Source of the DNA: Burkholderiaceae bacterium
GTDB lineage: Bacteria; Pseudomonadota; Gammaproteobacteria; Burkholderiales; Burkholderiaceae_C
Direction of reading: 5' to 3'
NCBI GenBank assembly: GCA_024235915.1
Contig: JACKLO010000015.1
Span: forward strand, 62,001 to 126,000
Length of the DNA stretch: 64,000 nt
Within the stretch, counting starts at the first letter, position 1. Every line of letters starts with the position of its first letter. This document shows, one piece after another, positions 18,600 to 27,381 of this stretch. The notes under the pieces are model-generated. The model was not told the DNA's origin, made no database searches, and worked only from the letters and a program-made list of their open reading frames with translations. The position numbers were made by a program, and so were the translations under genes.

Positions 18600-20060
18600 T
18601 CATGGCTGGGCCCCGGCGGCCGAAGCGGCCGCTTGCGGGGCCGGCGCCGCCAGGTCGATCCAACCGCCGCCCATGGCCTTGAACAGCGCGATCGACGCCG
18701 CGATCCCGTCGTGTCGTGCCTGCAGCGCGTCCATCGCCGCCTCGCCGGCCTCGAGGTCGGCGCCCAGCACGTCCAACGCTGTGGCCGACCCGCCCGATTC
18801 GCGTGCGCGTTGCAGGGCCGCGACGCGCTGAAGTGCCTGGACGCGACGCTGGTCTGCGCTGCTGCGCTCGGCGCTTCGGGACCCCGCGACCAACGCGTCC
18901 TCGACCTCGCGCAACGCCTGCGCCGCCGCTGCGGCATAGGCTTCGGCCAGCTGCAGACGTTGCGCCTCGACGACCTTGACCTCGCCTTCGAGGCGGCCGA
19001 AATCGAACAGCGTGCCCAACAGTTCGACGCCGAGCAAGCCCGTGTTCGCGCTGCGCAAGGTCAGGTTCGACAAGGACGTGCTGGCAGCGCCGAAGGCGGC
19101 CGTCAGCGAGATGCTGGGTAGGAACCGGCTCTTCACAATGCCGATGCGCGCATTGGCGGCGATCAGGTCCTGCTCGGCCTGCCGCACGTCCGGCCGGCGC
19201 TGCAGCAGATCGGATGGCAGCCCACCGGGCACACCGGGTGGCTGCAACTCGGCAAAGGTCCGTCCACGCGGGATCGGTCCCGCTGGGCGACCTGCCAGGA
19301 AGTTGAGCGCGTTCTCCGTCTCGTCGCGCGCGCGCAGGACGCGAGACGCAATGGCGCGGTTGAAAGCCAGGTCTGCCCGCGTGCGTTCCACCACGAGTTC
19401 CGTGGCCGAACCGCCTGCGACCATCAGCGCCTGCAACCGCAGCTTCTCATCGTGAAGCGCGGCCTGGGCGTCCAGCGCCGCCAATTCCGCGTCCAGGCGC
19501 AGCAATGTGGCATAGCCGGTGGCCACTTCGGTCACCAGCGTCAGCACCACGCCACGGCGCGCTTCCTCGGCAGACAGGAGTTCGGCCATCGCCGCCTCGT
19601 CTGCGCGCTTGAGCCGGCCCCAGAGGTCGAGCTCCCAGCGGGCAGAGAGGCCCCCCTCGAACTGGTTGTTCGTCGGGGACACCCCCAGGGGCAGCGGGAT
19701 CGCACGCTGCTCGCTCATGCGCTCGCGGCCTGCACCCGCGCGGTAGCCCAGGGTGGGGTAACGGTCCGCGGCCACGGTGCCAGCACGGGCCTCGTATTCC
19801 TGCACACGCGCGACTGCGACACGCAGATTGCGGTTGCCCGCGACGGCGGCCTCGACGAGCGCGTCGAGCGCCGGGTCGCCGAAGGCCTGCCACCAGCGAC
19901 GATCAGCCGGGTCGGCCTCGCCCGCCGGCAGCGTCGCCTTGGCTGCGCTGAAGGTCGCGGGCATTGGAACCGCCGGCCGCTCATAGTCCGGGCCGCTGGC
20001 ACAGCCCGCCAGCACCGCCAACGCGGCGGTCGCGAACAAGGTGGCACGCAGACGGCTCAT
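18600..20060 (-). CDS. NodT-family outer-membrane efflux lipoprotein (TolC-like channel)
   Basis: A 486-residue protein with lipoprotein signal LAVLAGCASGPDY and the usual opening of NodT/OprM proteins (PDYERPAVPMPATF, WWQAFGDPALDALVEAA). Two repeats of coiled-coil tunnel helices are evident (LPSDLLQRRPDVRQAEQDLIAANARIG in the middle is the family signature, abbreviated here by its key residues). The start codon overlaps the stop of the 142-residue gene (ATGA at 20057-20060), so translation is coupled. It should dock with the adaptor encoded 46 bases downstream to complete a tripartite exporter. Confidence 0.94.
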   Translation of the reverse strand: MSRLRATLFATAALAVLAGCASGPDYERPAVPMPATFSAAKATLPAGEADPADRRWWQAFGDPALDALVEAAVAGNRNLRVAVARVQEYEARAGTVAADRYPTLGYRAGAGRERMSEQRAIPLPLGVSPTNNQFEGGLSARWELDLWGRLKRADEAAMAELLSAEEARRGVVLTLVTEVATGYATLLRLDAELAALDAQAALHDEKLRLQALMVAGGSATELVVERTRADLAFNRAIASRVLRARDETENALNFLAGRPAGPIPRGRTFAELQPPGVPGGLPSDLLQRRPDVRQAEQDLIAANARIGIVKSRFLPSISLTAAFGAASTSLSNLTLRSANTGLLGVELLGTLFDFGRLEGEVKVVEAQRLQLAEAYAAAAAQALREVEDALVAGSRSAERSSADQRRVQALQRVAALQRARESGGSATALDVLGADLEAGEAAMDALQARHDGIAASIALFKAMGGGWIDLAAPAPQAAASAAGAQP

Positions 20061-20485
20061 CGTGTCACCTCGACGTCGCCCGCATCGGTGCCCAGCATGT
20101 CCAGCGACATGTCCTCGATTTCACGCACCTTGACCAGGCGATCGCGCAGCTCGATGAGGATGGCCTCGAACCAGCGGATCTCATGCTCGATGCGGCGGCG
20201 CTCCTCGATCACGTCCTCCAGGGGCGCGTTGGCGGGTGGCTGCCCGTGTTCGTCGAACAGGAAACGGATGCCCTCCGCCACACGTGCATTGGTGTTGATG
20301 TAGGACACCTGCCGCTCGACGTACTTGCGGACCTTCTTGGCCTTGAATTCCTTGATCGCGGCCTGACGCAGCGCGCGTTGGTGCGGCGGCAGCTTGTCGA
20401 GGTCCGGATGGGTCGTGACCGGGTGCCCCTCGATCGGGCCGATGCGCTCGCGGCGCGGCGGCGGAACGTTGTCGTCTTCAGGCAT
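20057..20485 (-). CDS. conserved-looking small protein of unknown function (142 aa)
   Basis: A hydrophilic, charged protein with no signal peptide or membrane helix. Residues about 90-130 (RRRIEHEIRWFEAILIELRDRL) look like a coiled coil. I recognise no family. It overlaps the sulfotransferase upstream by 8 bases and the efflux channel downstream by 4, so it is firmly inside the operon and is likely to be made in step with both. A cytoplasmic role in assembly or chaperoning of the sulfotransferase/export step is speculation. Confidence 0.75.
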   Translation of the reverse strand: MPEDDNVPPPRRERIGPIEGHPVTTHPDLDKLPPHQRALRQAAIKEFKAKKVRKYVERQVSYINTNARVAEGIRFLFDEHGQPPANAPLEDVIEERRRIEHEIRWFEAILIELRDRLVKVREIEDMSLDMLGTDAGDVEVTR

Positions 20486-21386
20486 AACCGAACTCCCGGG
20501 CCAGGTCGGCCACGGCGGGGTACAGCGGGCGGCGGTCGTCGCGCCACGGCAGGGGCGCCGTGAGCGTGGGGACCTTGGGCTTGTGAGGCCGGAACGTCGG
20601 GCCGCTCAGAAAGTTGGGGTCGTTGCCGAACAGGGCGTTGATCGGCCCGAAGGCGGCGAACGGCGAGCGCTCGGGGTGCATCATCGCGTCGACCGCTTCG
20701 GCGTCGTCGCGCAGGCCCGCCCAGCGGCAGATGGCCGCCAGCTGGCCCTCGGGGTCGCCCATGATGTCTTCACCCCGCACCCGCAATTGCTGCGCGGGTG
20801 GCACCGTGCGCAGGAAGTTGAGGATGTTCACGTTGAGGTCATGCCAGGCGAACTGCGGTTCGACAATGGCGCGGTCCTCTAGGAAATCAAGCGAGTTCAC
20901 ATGCAGCGCGAAGGCACCCTCGTTCATCGCCATCACCGACTTGCACTGCGCCACCGGGTGCCGCAACAGGTGCAGGAAGCGGGCTTCCGGGAACGCGGCA
21001 TACATCGCATGCATGCGCGATTCGTCGATGGTGTAGGACGGGCTCTTCTCCACCGCCACCAGCGGGTCGATGCGATCGACGAGTTCGCGATAGACCTCGG
21101 CGGTGGTCCGGTGCGCCCGCGCCGCTGCCCAGCGCGAGGCCATGCGCACGGCCGCCGCACTCTGTTCGCCAGCGTAGAGCTCGGCCACGGCACGCAGCAG
21201 GCCCTGGCGGGTCTTGGCGATGTTGTTGATCTCGTCGGAATCACGTTTCCAGAGGTCGATCAGCACGTCGACGTTGAACAGGCACAGCTCCGGCAAACCG
21301 AAACATTGCGGGTGCTGGCCCAGCATCGCGTTGATCAGCGATGTGTAGGACCTTGGGGGCGCCAGCAGGAAGATCGGGGCAGCCAT
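20478..21386 (-). CDS. PAPS-dependent sulfotransferase
   Basis: A 302-residue cytoplasmic protein. The ATG at 21386 places the phosphosulfate-binding loop APPRSYTS at residues 9-16, the usual position near the N-terminus. The 3'-phosphate motif is LLRHPVAQCKS. Other family marks are EKSPSYT and the C-terminal REFGY, which resembles the RxLGY ending of the other sulfotransferase in this window. It differs from that one by lacking a carrier domain, so it may act on a different hydroxyl or on a released product. First gene of the operon running to 13312, with a sigma-54-type element upstream. Confidence 0.9.
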   Translation of the reverse strand: MAAPIFLLAPPRSYTSLINAMLGQHPQCFGLPELCLFNVDVLIDLWKRDSDEINNIAKTRQGLLRAVAELYAGEQSAAAVRMASRWAAARAHRTTAEVYRELVDRIDPLVAVEKSPSYTIDESRMHAMYAAFPEARFLHLLRHPVAQCKSVMAMNEGAFALHVNSLDFLEDRAIVEPQFAWHDLNVNILNFLRTVPPAQQLRVRGEDIMGDPEGQLAAICRWAGLRDDAEAVDAMMHPERSPFAAFGPINALFGNDPNFLSGPTFRPHKPKVPTLTAPLPWRDDRRPLYPAVADLAREFGYA

Positions 21387-21539
21387 CAGGTGGGCAATCT
21401 CATGCCGTGATTCGGGATGTGGTGGGCCACGCCGAACGGCCGCAGATCCGGCGCGCCAAGGCGGCATCAAGAAGCTGAGCGCCCGACGCCTCAGCCGGGT
21501 CGCAGGCGTTGGCCATCAGTGTAATTGCCGGTGTCCCAA

Positions 21540-21554
21540 GCACACTGCGTGCCA
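21540..21554 (-). promoter_or_regulatory. sigma-54 promoter candidate for the sulfotransferase/export operon
   Basis: The minus strand reads TGGCACGCAGTGTGC: a perfect -24 half (TGGCACG) and a -12 half GTGC (consensus TTGC) at the correct 10-base GG-GC spacing. It lies in the 229-base gap between cysQ and the sulfotransferase start at 21386, leaving a leader of about 140 bases. The rest of the gap holds no gene I can support. Confidence 0.55.
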
Positions 21555-21616
21555 GTGGCTGCAGGGCGCACGCCGTTAAATGCCACACGCTGTCGGTCAA
21601 GGCAGGGTTCGCCCGC

Positions 21617-22387
21617 TCACGCCCCGGACGCCACGAAGTGTGGGTTGTCGAAGCCAGGCTTGCCGTACCTCAGCGGCTCACCGGCCAGGTCGCGCACCGC
21701 ACCGCCGGCAGCGGCGAGCACGGCATGACCTGCGGCAATGTCCCATTCCATCGTGCGCCCCAGTCGCGGGTACAGGTCGGCCTCACCGGCTGCAACCAGG
21801 CAAAGCTTCAGCGACGAGCCGGCGTTGGCCAGCGCCGCCACCTTGCGTCCGCCCAGGAAGGCCTCGAGCGCTGCGGCGTCACCGTGCGAGCGGCTGGCCA
21901 CCACCGTCAGCCCGACCTCGGGCACGGCCCGGCAGCGGATCGGCCGGCGGCCCGAGGCATCCTCCAACCAGGCGCCACGCCCGACGTCGCCCATGAACAT
22001 TCGTCCCAATGCAGGCGCCAGCACGACGCCCAGCACTGGACGCCCCTGGTGCACCAGCGCGATGTTGACGGTGAACTCGCCATTGCGGCTGATGAACTCC
22101 TTGGTGCCGTCCAGCGGGTCGACAAGCCAGAACAGCTCGCCGACGGTCGGCACCTGTCCGGCTGCCACGGCTTCCTCGGCGACCACCGGCACCTCCGGCG
22201 CCAGTGCCTGCAGCGCCGGCACGATCAGCTTCTCGGCACGTTCGTCGGCTTCCGTGACCGGCGACTGATCGCCCTTGCCGCGCACCGCGAAGTCGGTGGC
22301 ATAGACCTGCATGATGGTGTCGCCGGCTTGCCGCGCAATGCCGACCAACGCCGCCAGCCAGGCGTCGCGCTGTGATTCCCAACTCAT
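21617..22387 (-). CDS. cysQ: 3'(2'),5'-bisphosphate nucleotidase CysQ
   Basis: A 256-residue member of the inositol-monophosphatase superfamily. The metal-binding motifs are visible: EE in VVAEEAV, DPLDGTKEF (the DPxDGT motif) and a C-terminal MEWDIAAGHAV (the WDxAAG motif). CysQ hydrolyses PAP, the by-product of sulfotransferases that inhibits them, and can also act on PAPS. Its position beside sulfotransferase genes and cysD/cysNC fits PAP recycling. The ATG at 22387 has AGGAGA eight bases upstream. It is divergent from cysD. Confidence 0.95.
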   Translation of the reverse strand: MSWESQRDAWLAALVGIARQAGDTIMQVYATDFAVRGKGDQSPVTEADERAEKLIVPALQALAPEVPVVAEEAVAAGQVPTVGELFWLVDPLDGTKEFISRNGEFTVNIALVHQGRPVLGVVLAPALGRMFMGDVGRGAWLEDASGRRPIRCRAVPEVGLTVVASRSHGDAAALEAFLGGRKVAALANAGSSLKLCLVAAGEADLYPRLGRTMEWDIAAGHAVLAAAGGAVRDLAGEPLRYGKPGFDNPHFVASGA

Positions 22388-22633
22388 CTGTGGTTCTCCT
22401 GGGCGGCCCCCTCGCCGCGTGATGGGGCGGGAATGTACCTGCCACCGCCACGCTTGCCGACACCTTGTTCCGAAGGGGACAGGGAAGAATCGCGTGATAG
22501 AAGACACGGGCGCGCCGCGTGGGAACTCGCAGCCTCCCCGTTCTAGGGACCTCCGCGTCGGGGCGGTCGGACCTGGGTGGGCGATACTCTTGGCCGGGTC
22601 CCGCAGCGCGTGACCTTCCCGCCGGAACGCAAC

Positions 22634-22648
22634 TGGCACGAAGCTTGC
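22634..22648 (+). promoter_or_regulatory. sigma-54 promoter for cysD-cysNC
   Basis: TGGCACGAAGCTTGC is an exact match to the RpoN consensus TGGCAC-N5-TTGC and is preceded by C. It ends 37 bases before the cysD ATG, giving a short leader with an AGAAGA ribosome site. The element is nearly palindromic and could also be read weakly towards cysQ. The remaining 300-base cysQ-cysD gap probably holds activator sites, but I cannot name one. Confidence 0.75.
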
Positions 22649-22685
22649 CATTGCTCCCGATGACGAATCTCCCCAGAAGAACGCC

Positions 22686-23606
22686 ATGACCGATTCCGCG
22701 GCGCCCGTGCGCCTGACCCATCTGCAGCGGCTGGAAGCCGAGAGCATGCACATCATGCGCGAGGTGGTCGCTGAAGCCGACCGCCCGGTGATGCTTTACT
22801 CCATCGGCAAGGACAGCGCGGTCATGCTGCACCTGGCCAAGAAGGCCTTCTGGCCGGCGCCGCCGCCCTTCCCGCTGCTGCACGTGGACACGACCTGGAA
22901 GTTCCGCGACATGTACGCGATGCGTGAGCGCATGGCGCGAGAGTTGGGCATGGACCTGCTGGTCTACCAGAACCCCGAGGCCAAGTCGCTGGGCATCAAC
23001 CCCTTCGACCACGGCTCCCAGATCCACACCGACATGTGGAAGACCCAGGGCCTGAAGCAGGCGCTGGACCTGCACGGTTTCGATGCCGCCTTCGGCGGCG
23101 CACGGCGCGACGAGGAGAAGAGCCGCGCCAAGGAGCGCATCTTCAGCTTCCGCAGCGCGCAGCACCGCTGGGACCCGAAGGCGCAGCGGCCGGAACTCTG
23201 GCGCCTCTACAACGGGCGCAAGCGTCAGGGCGAATCGATCCGCGTGTTCCCGATCAGCAACTGGACCGAGCTGGATGTGTGGCAATACATCCACCTCGAG
23301 AACATCCCCATCGTGCCGCTGTACTTCGCGGCCGAGCGTCCGGTGGTCGACCGCGACGGCACGCTGATCATGGTGGACGACGAGCGCATGAAGCTGCGCC
23401 CTGGCGAGGTGCCCATGACGAAGAAGGTGCGCTTCCGCACACTGGGTTGCTACCCGCTCTCCGGTGCCGTGGAATCCGAGGCCGATTCGCTCACCGCCAT
23501 CATTCAGGAGATGCTGCTCACGCGCACCAGTGAGCGCCAGGGCCGCATGATCGACCACGACGCCGCGGCGTCGATGGAAAAGAAGAAGCAGGAAGGGTAC
23601 TTCTAA
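22686..23606 (+). CDS. cysD: sulfate adenylyltransferase small subunit CysD
   Basis: A 306-residue protein, typical length for the family. The PP-loop motif SIGKDS is at 39-44, and the conserved HVDTTWKFRDMY, FGGARRDEEKSRAKERIFSFR and NWTELDVWQYI segments are intact. With the CysN domain encoded next it forms ATP sulfurylase, which makes adenosine 5'-phosphosulfate from sulfate and ATP, driven by GTP hydrolysis. It starts behind a sigma-54 promoter rather than an obvious housekeeping one, suggesting a dedicated role in sulfation (inference), as with rhizobial NodP/NodQ. Confidence 0.98.
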   Translation: MTDSAAPVRLTHLQRLEAESMHIMREVVAEADRPVMLYSIGKDSAVMLHLAKKAFWPAPPPFPLLHVDTTWKFRDMYAMRERMARELGMDLLVYQNPEAKSLGINPFDHGSQIHTDMWKTQGLKQALDLHGFDAAFGGARRDEEKSRAKERIFSFRSAQHRWDPKAQRPELWRLYNGRKRQGESIRVFPISNWTELDVWQYIHLENIPIVPLYFAAERPVVDRDGTLIMVDDERMKLRPGEVPMTKKVRFRTLGCYPLSGAVESEADSLTAIIQEMLLTRTSERQGRMIDHDAAASMEKKKQEGYF

Positions 23607-23733
23607 GCACTCCTTGAGCGCCCTCCCGGTCGTCGACCGCGGCACCCTGGTGGTGTCCCGGCCCCCAGGGGCAGTGCAGGCGACCGCCACAGCTGGTGCC
23701 GCGCAAGCGGCTTGAACGAACTCCGAAAAGTCC

Positions 23734-25641
23734 ATGGCACACGTATCTGACCTCATCGCCACCGACATCCAGGCCTACCTGGCCCAGCACGAGAAGAAGA
23801 GCCTGCTGCGTTTCATCACCTGCGGCTCGGTGGACGACGGCAAGAGCACATTGATCGGTCGCCTGCTGTACGAGTCGAAGATGCTCTTCGACGACCAGCT
23901 GGCCGCCATCGAGGCCGATTCCAAGAAGTGGGGCACCCAGGGCGGTGACATCGACTTCGCACTGCTCGTCGACGGCCTGGCCGCCGAACGCGAGCAAGGC
24001 ATCACCATCGACGTCGCCTACCGCTTCTTCAGCACCGACCGGCGCAAGTTCATCGTGGCCGACACCCCGGGCCACGAGCAGTACACCCGCAACATGATCA
24101 CCGGCGCATCCACCGCCGACGTGGCCGTGGTGCTGATCGACGCGCGCAAGGGGGTGTTGACGCAGACGCGCCGCCACAGCTACCTGGTGCACCTGATCGG
24201 TATCCGCAAGGTGGTGCTGGCGATCAACAAGGTCGACCTGATCAACTGCGACGAAGCGGCCATCCGCAAGATCGACGAGGACTATCGCGCCTTCGCCGCG
24301 CAAATCGGCCTCACCGACATCACCACCATCCCGTTGTCGGGCCTGAAGGGCGACAACATCGTCGAGCGCAGCGACCGCATGCCGTGGTACCAGGGGCCGA
24401 CGCTGATGGCGTTCCTGGAGACCTGCGAGATCGACGAGACCCGGCTGCAGGGTGATCCGTTCCGCCTGCAGGTGCAGTGGGTCAACCGCCCCAACCTCGA
24501 CTTCCGCGGCTTCTGCGGTCTTGTTGCAAGTGGCAGCGTGCGCCCCGGCGACCGCATCCGCGTGCAGCCCTCCGGGCGCGAGAGCACCGTGGCGCGCATC
24601 GTGGCGCTGGAAGGCGACCGGCCACTGGCCGTCGCCGGCGAATCGGTGACGATCACGCTGGCCGACGAGGTGGACATCTCCCGCGGCGACCTCATCTCCG
24701 CCGCCAGCGCGCCTGCCGAGGTGGCCGACCAGTTCGAGTGCACCATCGTCTGGATGGCCGACGAACCCCTGCTGCCCGGTCGGCCGTACCTGCTGAAGGT
24801 CGGCACGCGCACCGTCAACGCGACGATCACCGAGCCCAAGTACAAGGTGAACGTCAACACGATGGAGCACCTGGCGGCAAAGAAGCTCGAACTCAACGAG
24901 ATCGGCGTCTGCAACATCGCGCTCGACCGCCCGGTACCCTTCGACCCCTACGAGGTCAACCGCGACACCGGTGGCTTCATCCTCATCGACCGGATGAGCA
25001 ACAACACGGTCGGTGCCGGCATGCTGCATTTTGCGCTGCGCCGCTCGCACAACATCCACCTGCAGGCGCACGACATCGACCAGGCGGCGCGGTCCTCGCT
25101 GATGGGCCACAAGCCCGCGGTGCTGTGGTTCACCGGCCTGTCCGGTGCCGGCAAGTCCACCATCGCCAACCTGGTGGAGAAGAAGCTGCACGCCGCCGGC
25201 TGCCACAGCTACCTGCTCGACGGCGACAACGTGCGGCACGGCCTGAACAAGGACCTCGGATTCACCGAGGCCGACCGGGTGGAGAACGTGCGCCGCGTGG
25301 CCGAGGTCTCGCGCCTGATGGTCGATGCCGGCCTCATCGTGTTGACCGCCTTCATCTCGCCGTTCCGCTCCGAACGCGCGCTGGCCCGTGGCCTGGTTGC
25401 CGACGGCCAGTTCATCGAGGTCCACGTCGACACCCCCCTGGCGGTGGCCGAGCAGCGGGACGTCAAGGGCCTGTACAAGAAGGCCCGGCGTGGTGAACTG
25501 GCCAACTTCACCGGCATCGACTCGCCCTACGAGGCGCCGGAGACACCCGAACTGCGCGTCGACACCACGGCCATGGACGCCGATGCTGCAGCCGACCGGG
25601 TGATTGCACTGTTGCGCGAGCGGGGCCTGATCCCGTCATGA
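23734..25641 (+). CDS. cysNC: bifunctional sulfate adenylyltransferase GTPase subunit/APS kinase (CysN-CysC, NodQ type)
   Basis: A 635-residue fusion. The N-terminal GTPase has the P-loop GSVDDGKST (31-39), DTPGHEQY (110-117) and NKVD. The C-terminal APS kinase from about 455 has GLSGAGKST (about 467-475), the DGDNVRHGLNKDLGF motif and FISPFRSER. Together with CysD it turns sulfate into PAPS, the sulfate donor for sulfotransferases. It lies 127 bases after cysD and overlaps the permease gene by 4 bases. No cysH or sulfite-reductase gene is nearby, which fits sulfation rather than cysteine synthesis. Confidence 0.98.
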   Translation: MAHVSDLIATDIQAYLAQHEKKSLLRFITCGSVDDGKSTLIGRLLYESKMLFDDQLAAIEADSKKWGTQGGDIDFALLVDGLAAEREQGITIDVAYRFFSTDRRKFIVADTPGHEQYTRNMITGASTADVAVVLIDARKGVLTQTRRHSYLVHLIGIRKVVLAINKVDLINCDEAAIRKIDEDYRAFAAQIGLTDITTIPLSGLKGDNIVERSDRMPWYQGPTLMAFLETCEIDETRLQGDPFRLQVQWVNRPNLDFRGFCGLVASGSVRPGDRIRVQPSGRESTVARIVALEGDRPLAVAGESVTITLADEVDISRGDLISAASAPAEVADQFECTIVWMADEPLLPGRPYLLKVGTRTVNATITEPKYKVNVNTMEHLAAKKLELNEIGVCNIALDRPVPFDPYEVNRDTGGFILIDRMSNNTVGAGMLHFALRRSHNIHLQAHDIDQAARSSLMGHKPAVLWFTGLSGAGKSTIANLVEKKLHAAGCHSYLLDGDNVRHGLNKDLGFTEADRVENVRRVAEVSRLMVDAGLIVLTAFISPFRSERALARGLVADGQFIEVHVDTPLAVAEQRDVKGLYKKARRGELANFTGIDSPYEAPETPELRVDTTAMDADAAADRVIALLRERGLIPS

Positions 25642-27374
25642 CGCTTCAGCAGGGCGCCGTCTTCCTTGGGTTGGCGGTGCTCGTGGTGGAACTGCTGCGT
25701 GGCAGGCGGCCGCCGGCGATGATCTTCGCCGGTGTCGCCTTCACGTTCATGCTGCTGGACTTCGTCAGCGTGCAGGAAGGCTTGGCACAGCTCACGAATC
25801 CGGGGCTGGCCACGGTCGTCGTGCTGCTGCTGCTGTCGGTGGTACTGGACAAGTCCCGCCTGCTCGAGGCGCTGGCCGACGTCCTCGTGCGGGGTCGGTA
25901 TCGCTGGGCGCTGACCAAGCTGTTCGCCGCCACGGCGCTGTATTCGGCGTTCCTGAACAACACGGCGGTCGTGGCGTCGCTGATCGGCCCGCTGCGAACG
26001 CTGCGCACACACGCGGCGTCGCGCCTGCTGATGCCGATGTGCTTCGCCGCTTCGCTCGGTGGCATCCTCACCTTGATCGGCACCTCGACCAACCTGCTGG
26101 TCAATACGCTGCTGATCGGCCAGGGCATGCCCGGCTTGCGGATCTTCGACCTCTTCCCGGTCGGCATCTTGATCGTGATCGCCTGCGGCATCACCATGGT
26201 CCTGCTCTACCCTCGCCTGCTGCCGGCCCAGCCCGCCGCTGAAGAGCAGAGTTCGGACTACTTCCTCGAGGCCACAGTGCGCCCCGAGTCATCGCTCGTG
26301 GGGCGCAGCATCGACGCCGGCGGGCTGCGCCGCCTGGCGCACCTGTTCCTGGCCGAGATCGTTCGGGACGGTCACGTCGTCGCGCCAGTGCAGCCCGACG
26401 AAGTGGTCCGGGCCGGTGACGTGCTCGTCTTCACCGGCGACCTGACCCGGCTGGACCTGCTGATGCGTTTCGACGGCCTGGAAACCCGCGGCCAGCACTA
26501 CCGGCTGCCGCAGGACAACCTCGTCGAGGTCGTGATCGCGGCCAACTCGCCCCTGGCCCGGCGCACCCTGAGAGAGACCGACTTCCGCTCCCGCTTCGAC
26601 GCCGCCGTGATCGCCATCCGCCGCGGCAGCGAACGCCTGCGCGGGCCGATCGCGGACCTGCCGCTGGATGTCGGCGACACCCTGGTGCTGGTGGTCGGCA
26701 GCGACTTCGAGAAGCGCAACAACCTCCAGCGCAACTTCGTCATCGTCACCCGCCACGAGGTGCAGAAGTTCACCGATCCCCGCAAGGGCCTGGTGGCCAC
26801 CGCCGGCTTTGTGGCGGCAGTCGCGTTGGCGGCCTTTGGCGTGATCGACTTTCTGAAGGCGCTGCTGCTGTTGCTGGTGCTGTTCCTGGCTTTGGGCTTC
26901 ACGCGGCCGAACGAACTTCGGCGCAACATGCCGTACGCGATCATCGTGATCATCGGCGCGTCGCTCGTGATCTCCCAGGTGATGGTGCAGACCGGTGCGG
27001 CCAAGCTGCTGGCCGGCGCCCTGCTCGGTGCGATCCATCAACTCGGGCCCTATGGGGCCTTGGCGATGATCCTCGTGGTGACGTGGATCCTGACCGAGCT
27101 GATGAGCAACAACGCCGCGGCCGCGCTGGCGTTCCCGGTGGCGATTGGCGTCGCCCAGGAGGCCGGCCTGGACCCGCAGCCCTTCGTGATGGCGGTGTTG
27201 TATGGCGCCAGCTGCAGCTTCCTGACGCCGTATGGCTACCAGACCAACCTGATGATCATGTCGCCCGGCCGCTACACGCTGCAGGACTTCGTGCGGGCCG
27301 GTCTGCCGGTGGCGCTGGTGTTCCAGGGCGTCGCGCTGCTGGCATTGCCGGTATTCTTCCCCTTCTCACACTGA
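25638..27374 (+). CDS. SLC13/SAC1-type anion permease with two TrkA-C domains (probable sulfate uptake)
   Basis: A 578-residue membrane protein. Two blocks of transmembrane helices (about 1-190 and 385-575) flank a cytoplasmic region with two TrkA-C/RCK-C domains (about 205-290 and 295-375). The conserved helix-hairpin motifs FLNNTAVVA with GTSTN in the first half and MSNNAAAALAF with TPYGYQTN in the second half are those of DASS/SLC13 carriers. Members carry sulfate, dicarboxylates or related anions. Overlap with cysNC (ATGA, 25638-25641) makes sulfate the most likely substrate. Confidence 0.92.
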   Translation: MTLQQGAVFLGLAVLVVELLRGRRPPAMIFAGVAFTFMLLDFVSVQEGLAQLTNPGLATVVVLLLLSVVLDKSRLLEALADVLVRGRYRWALTKLFAATALYSAFLNNTAVVASLIGPLRTLRTHAASRLLMPMCFAASLGGILTLIGTSTNLLVNTLLIGQGMPGLRIFDLFPVGILIVIACGITMVLLYPRLLPAQPAAEEQSSDYFLEATVRPESSLVGRSIDAGGLRRLAHLFLAEIVRDGHVVAPVQPDEVVRAGDVLVFTGDLTRLDLLMRFDGLETRGQHYRLPQDNLVEVVIAANSPLARRTLRETDFRSRFDAAVIAIRRGSERLRGPIADLPLDVGDTLVLVVGSDFEKRNNLQRNFVIVTRHEVQKFTDPRKGLVATAGFVAAVALAAFGVIDFLKALLLLLVLFLALGFTRPNELRRNMPYAIIVIIGASLVISQVMVQTGAAKLLAGALLGAIHQLGPYGALAMILVVTWILTELMSNNAAAALAFPVAIGVAQEAGLDPQPFVMAVLYGASCSFLTPYGYQTNLMIMSPGRYTLQDFVRAGLPVALVFQGVALLALPVFFPFSH

Positions 27375-27381
27375 CGCCGGC

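Noticed and set aside
16064..18682. 872-codon plus-strand open frame
   Set aside because: Antisense shadow of the adaptor-fusion gene. It is Gln/His/Arg-rich with no recognisable domain.
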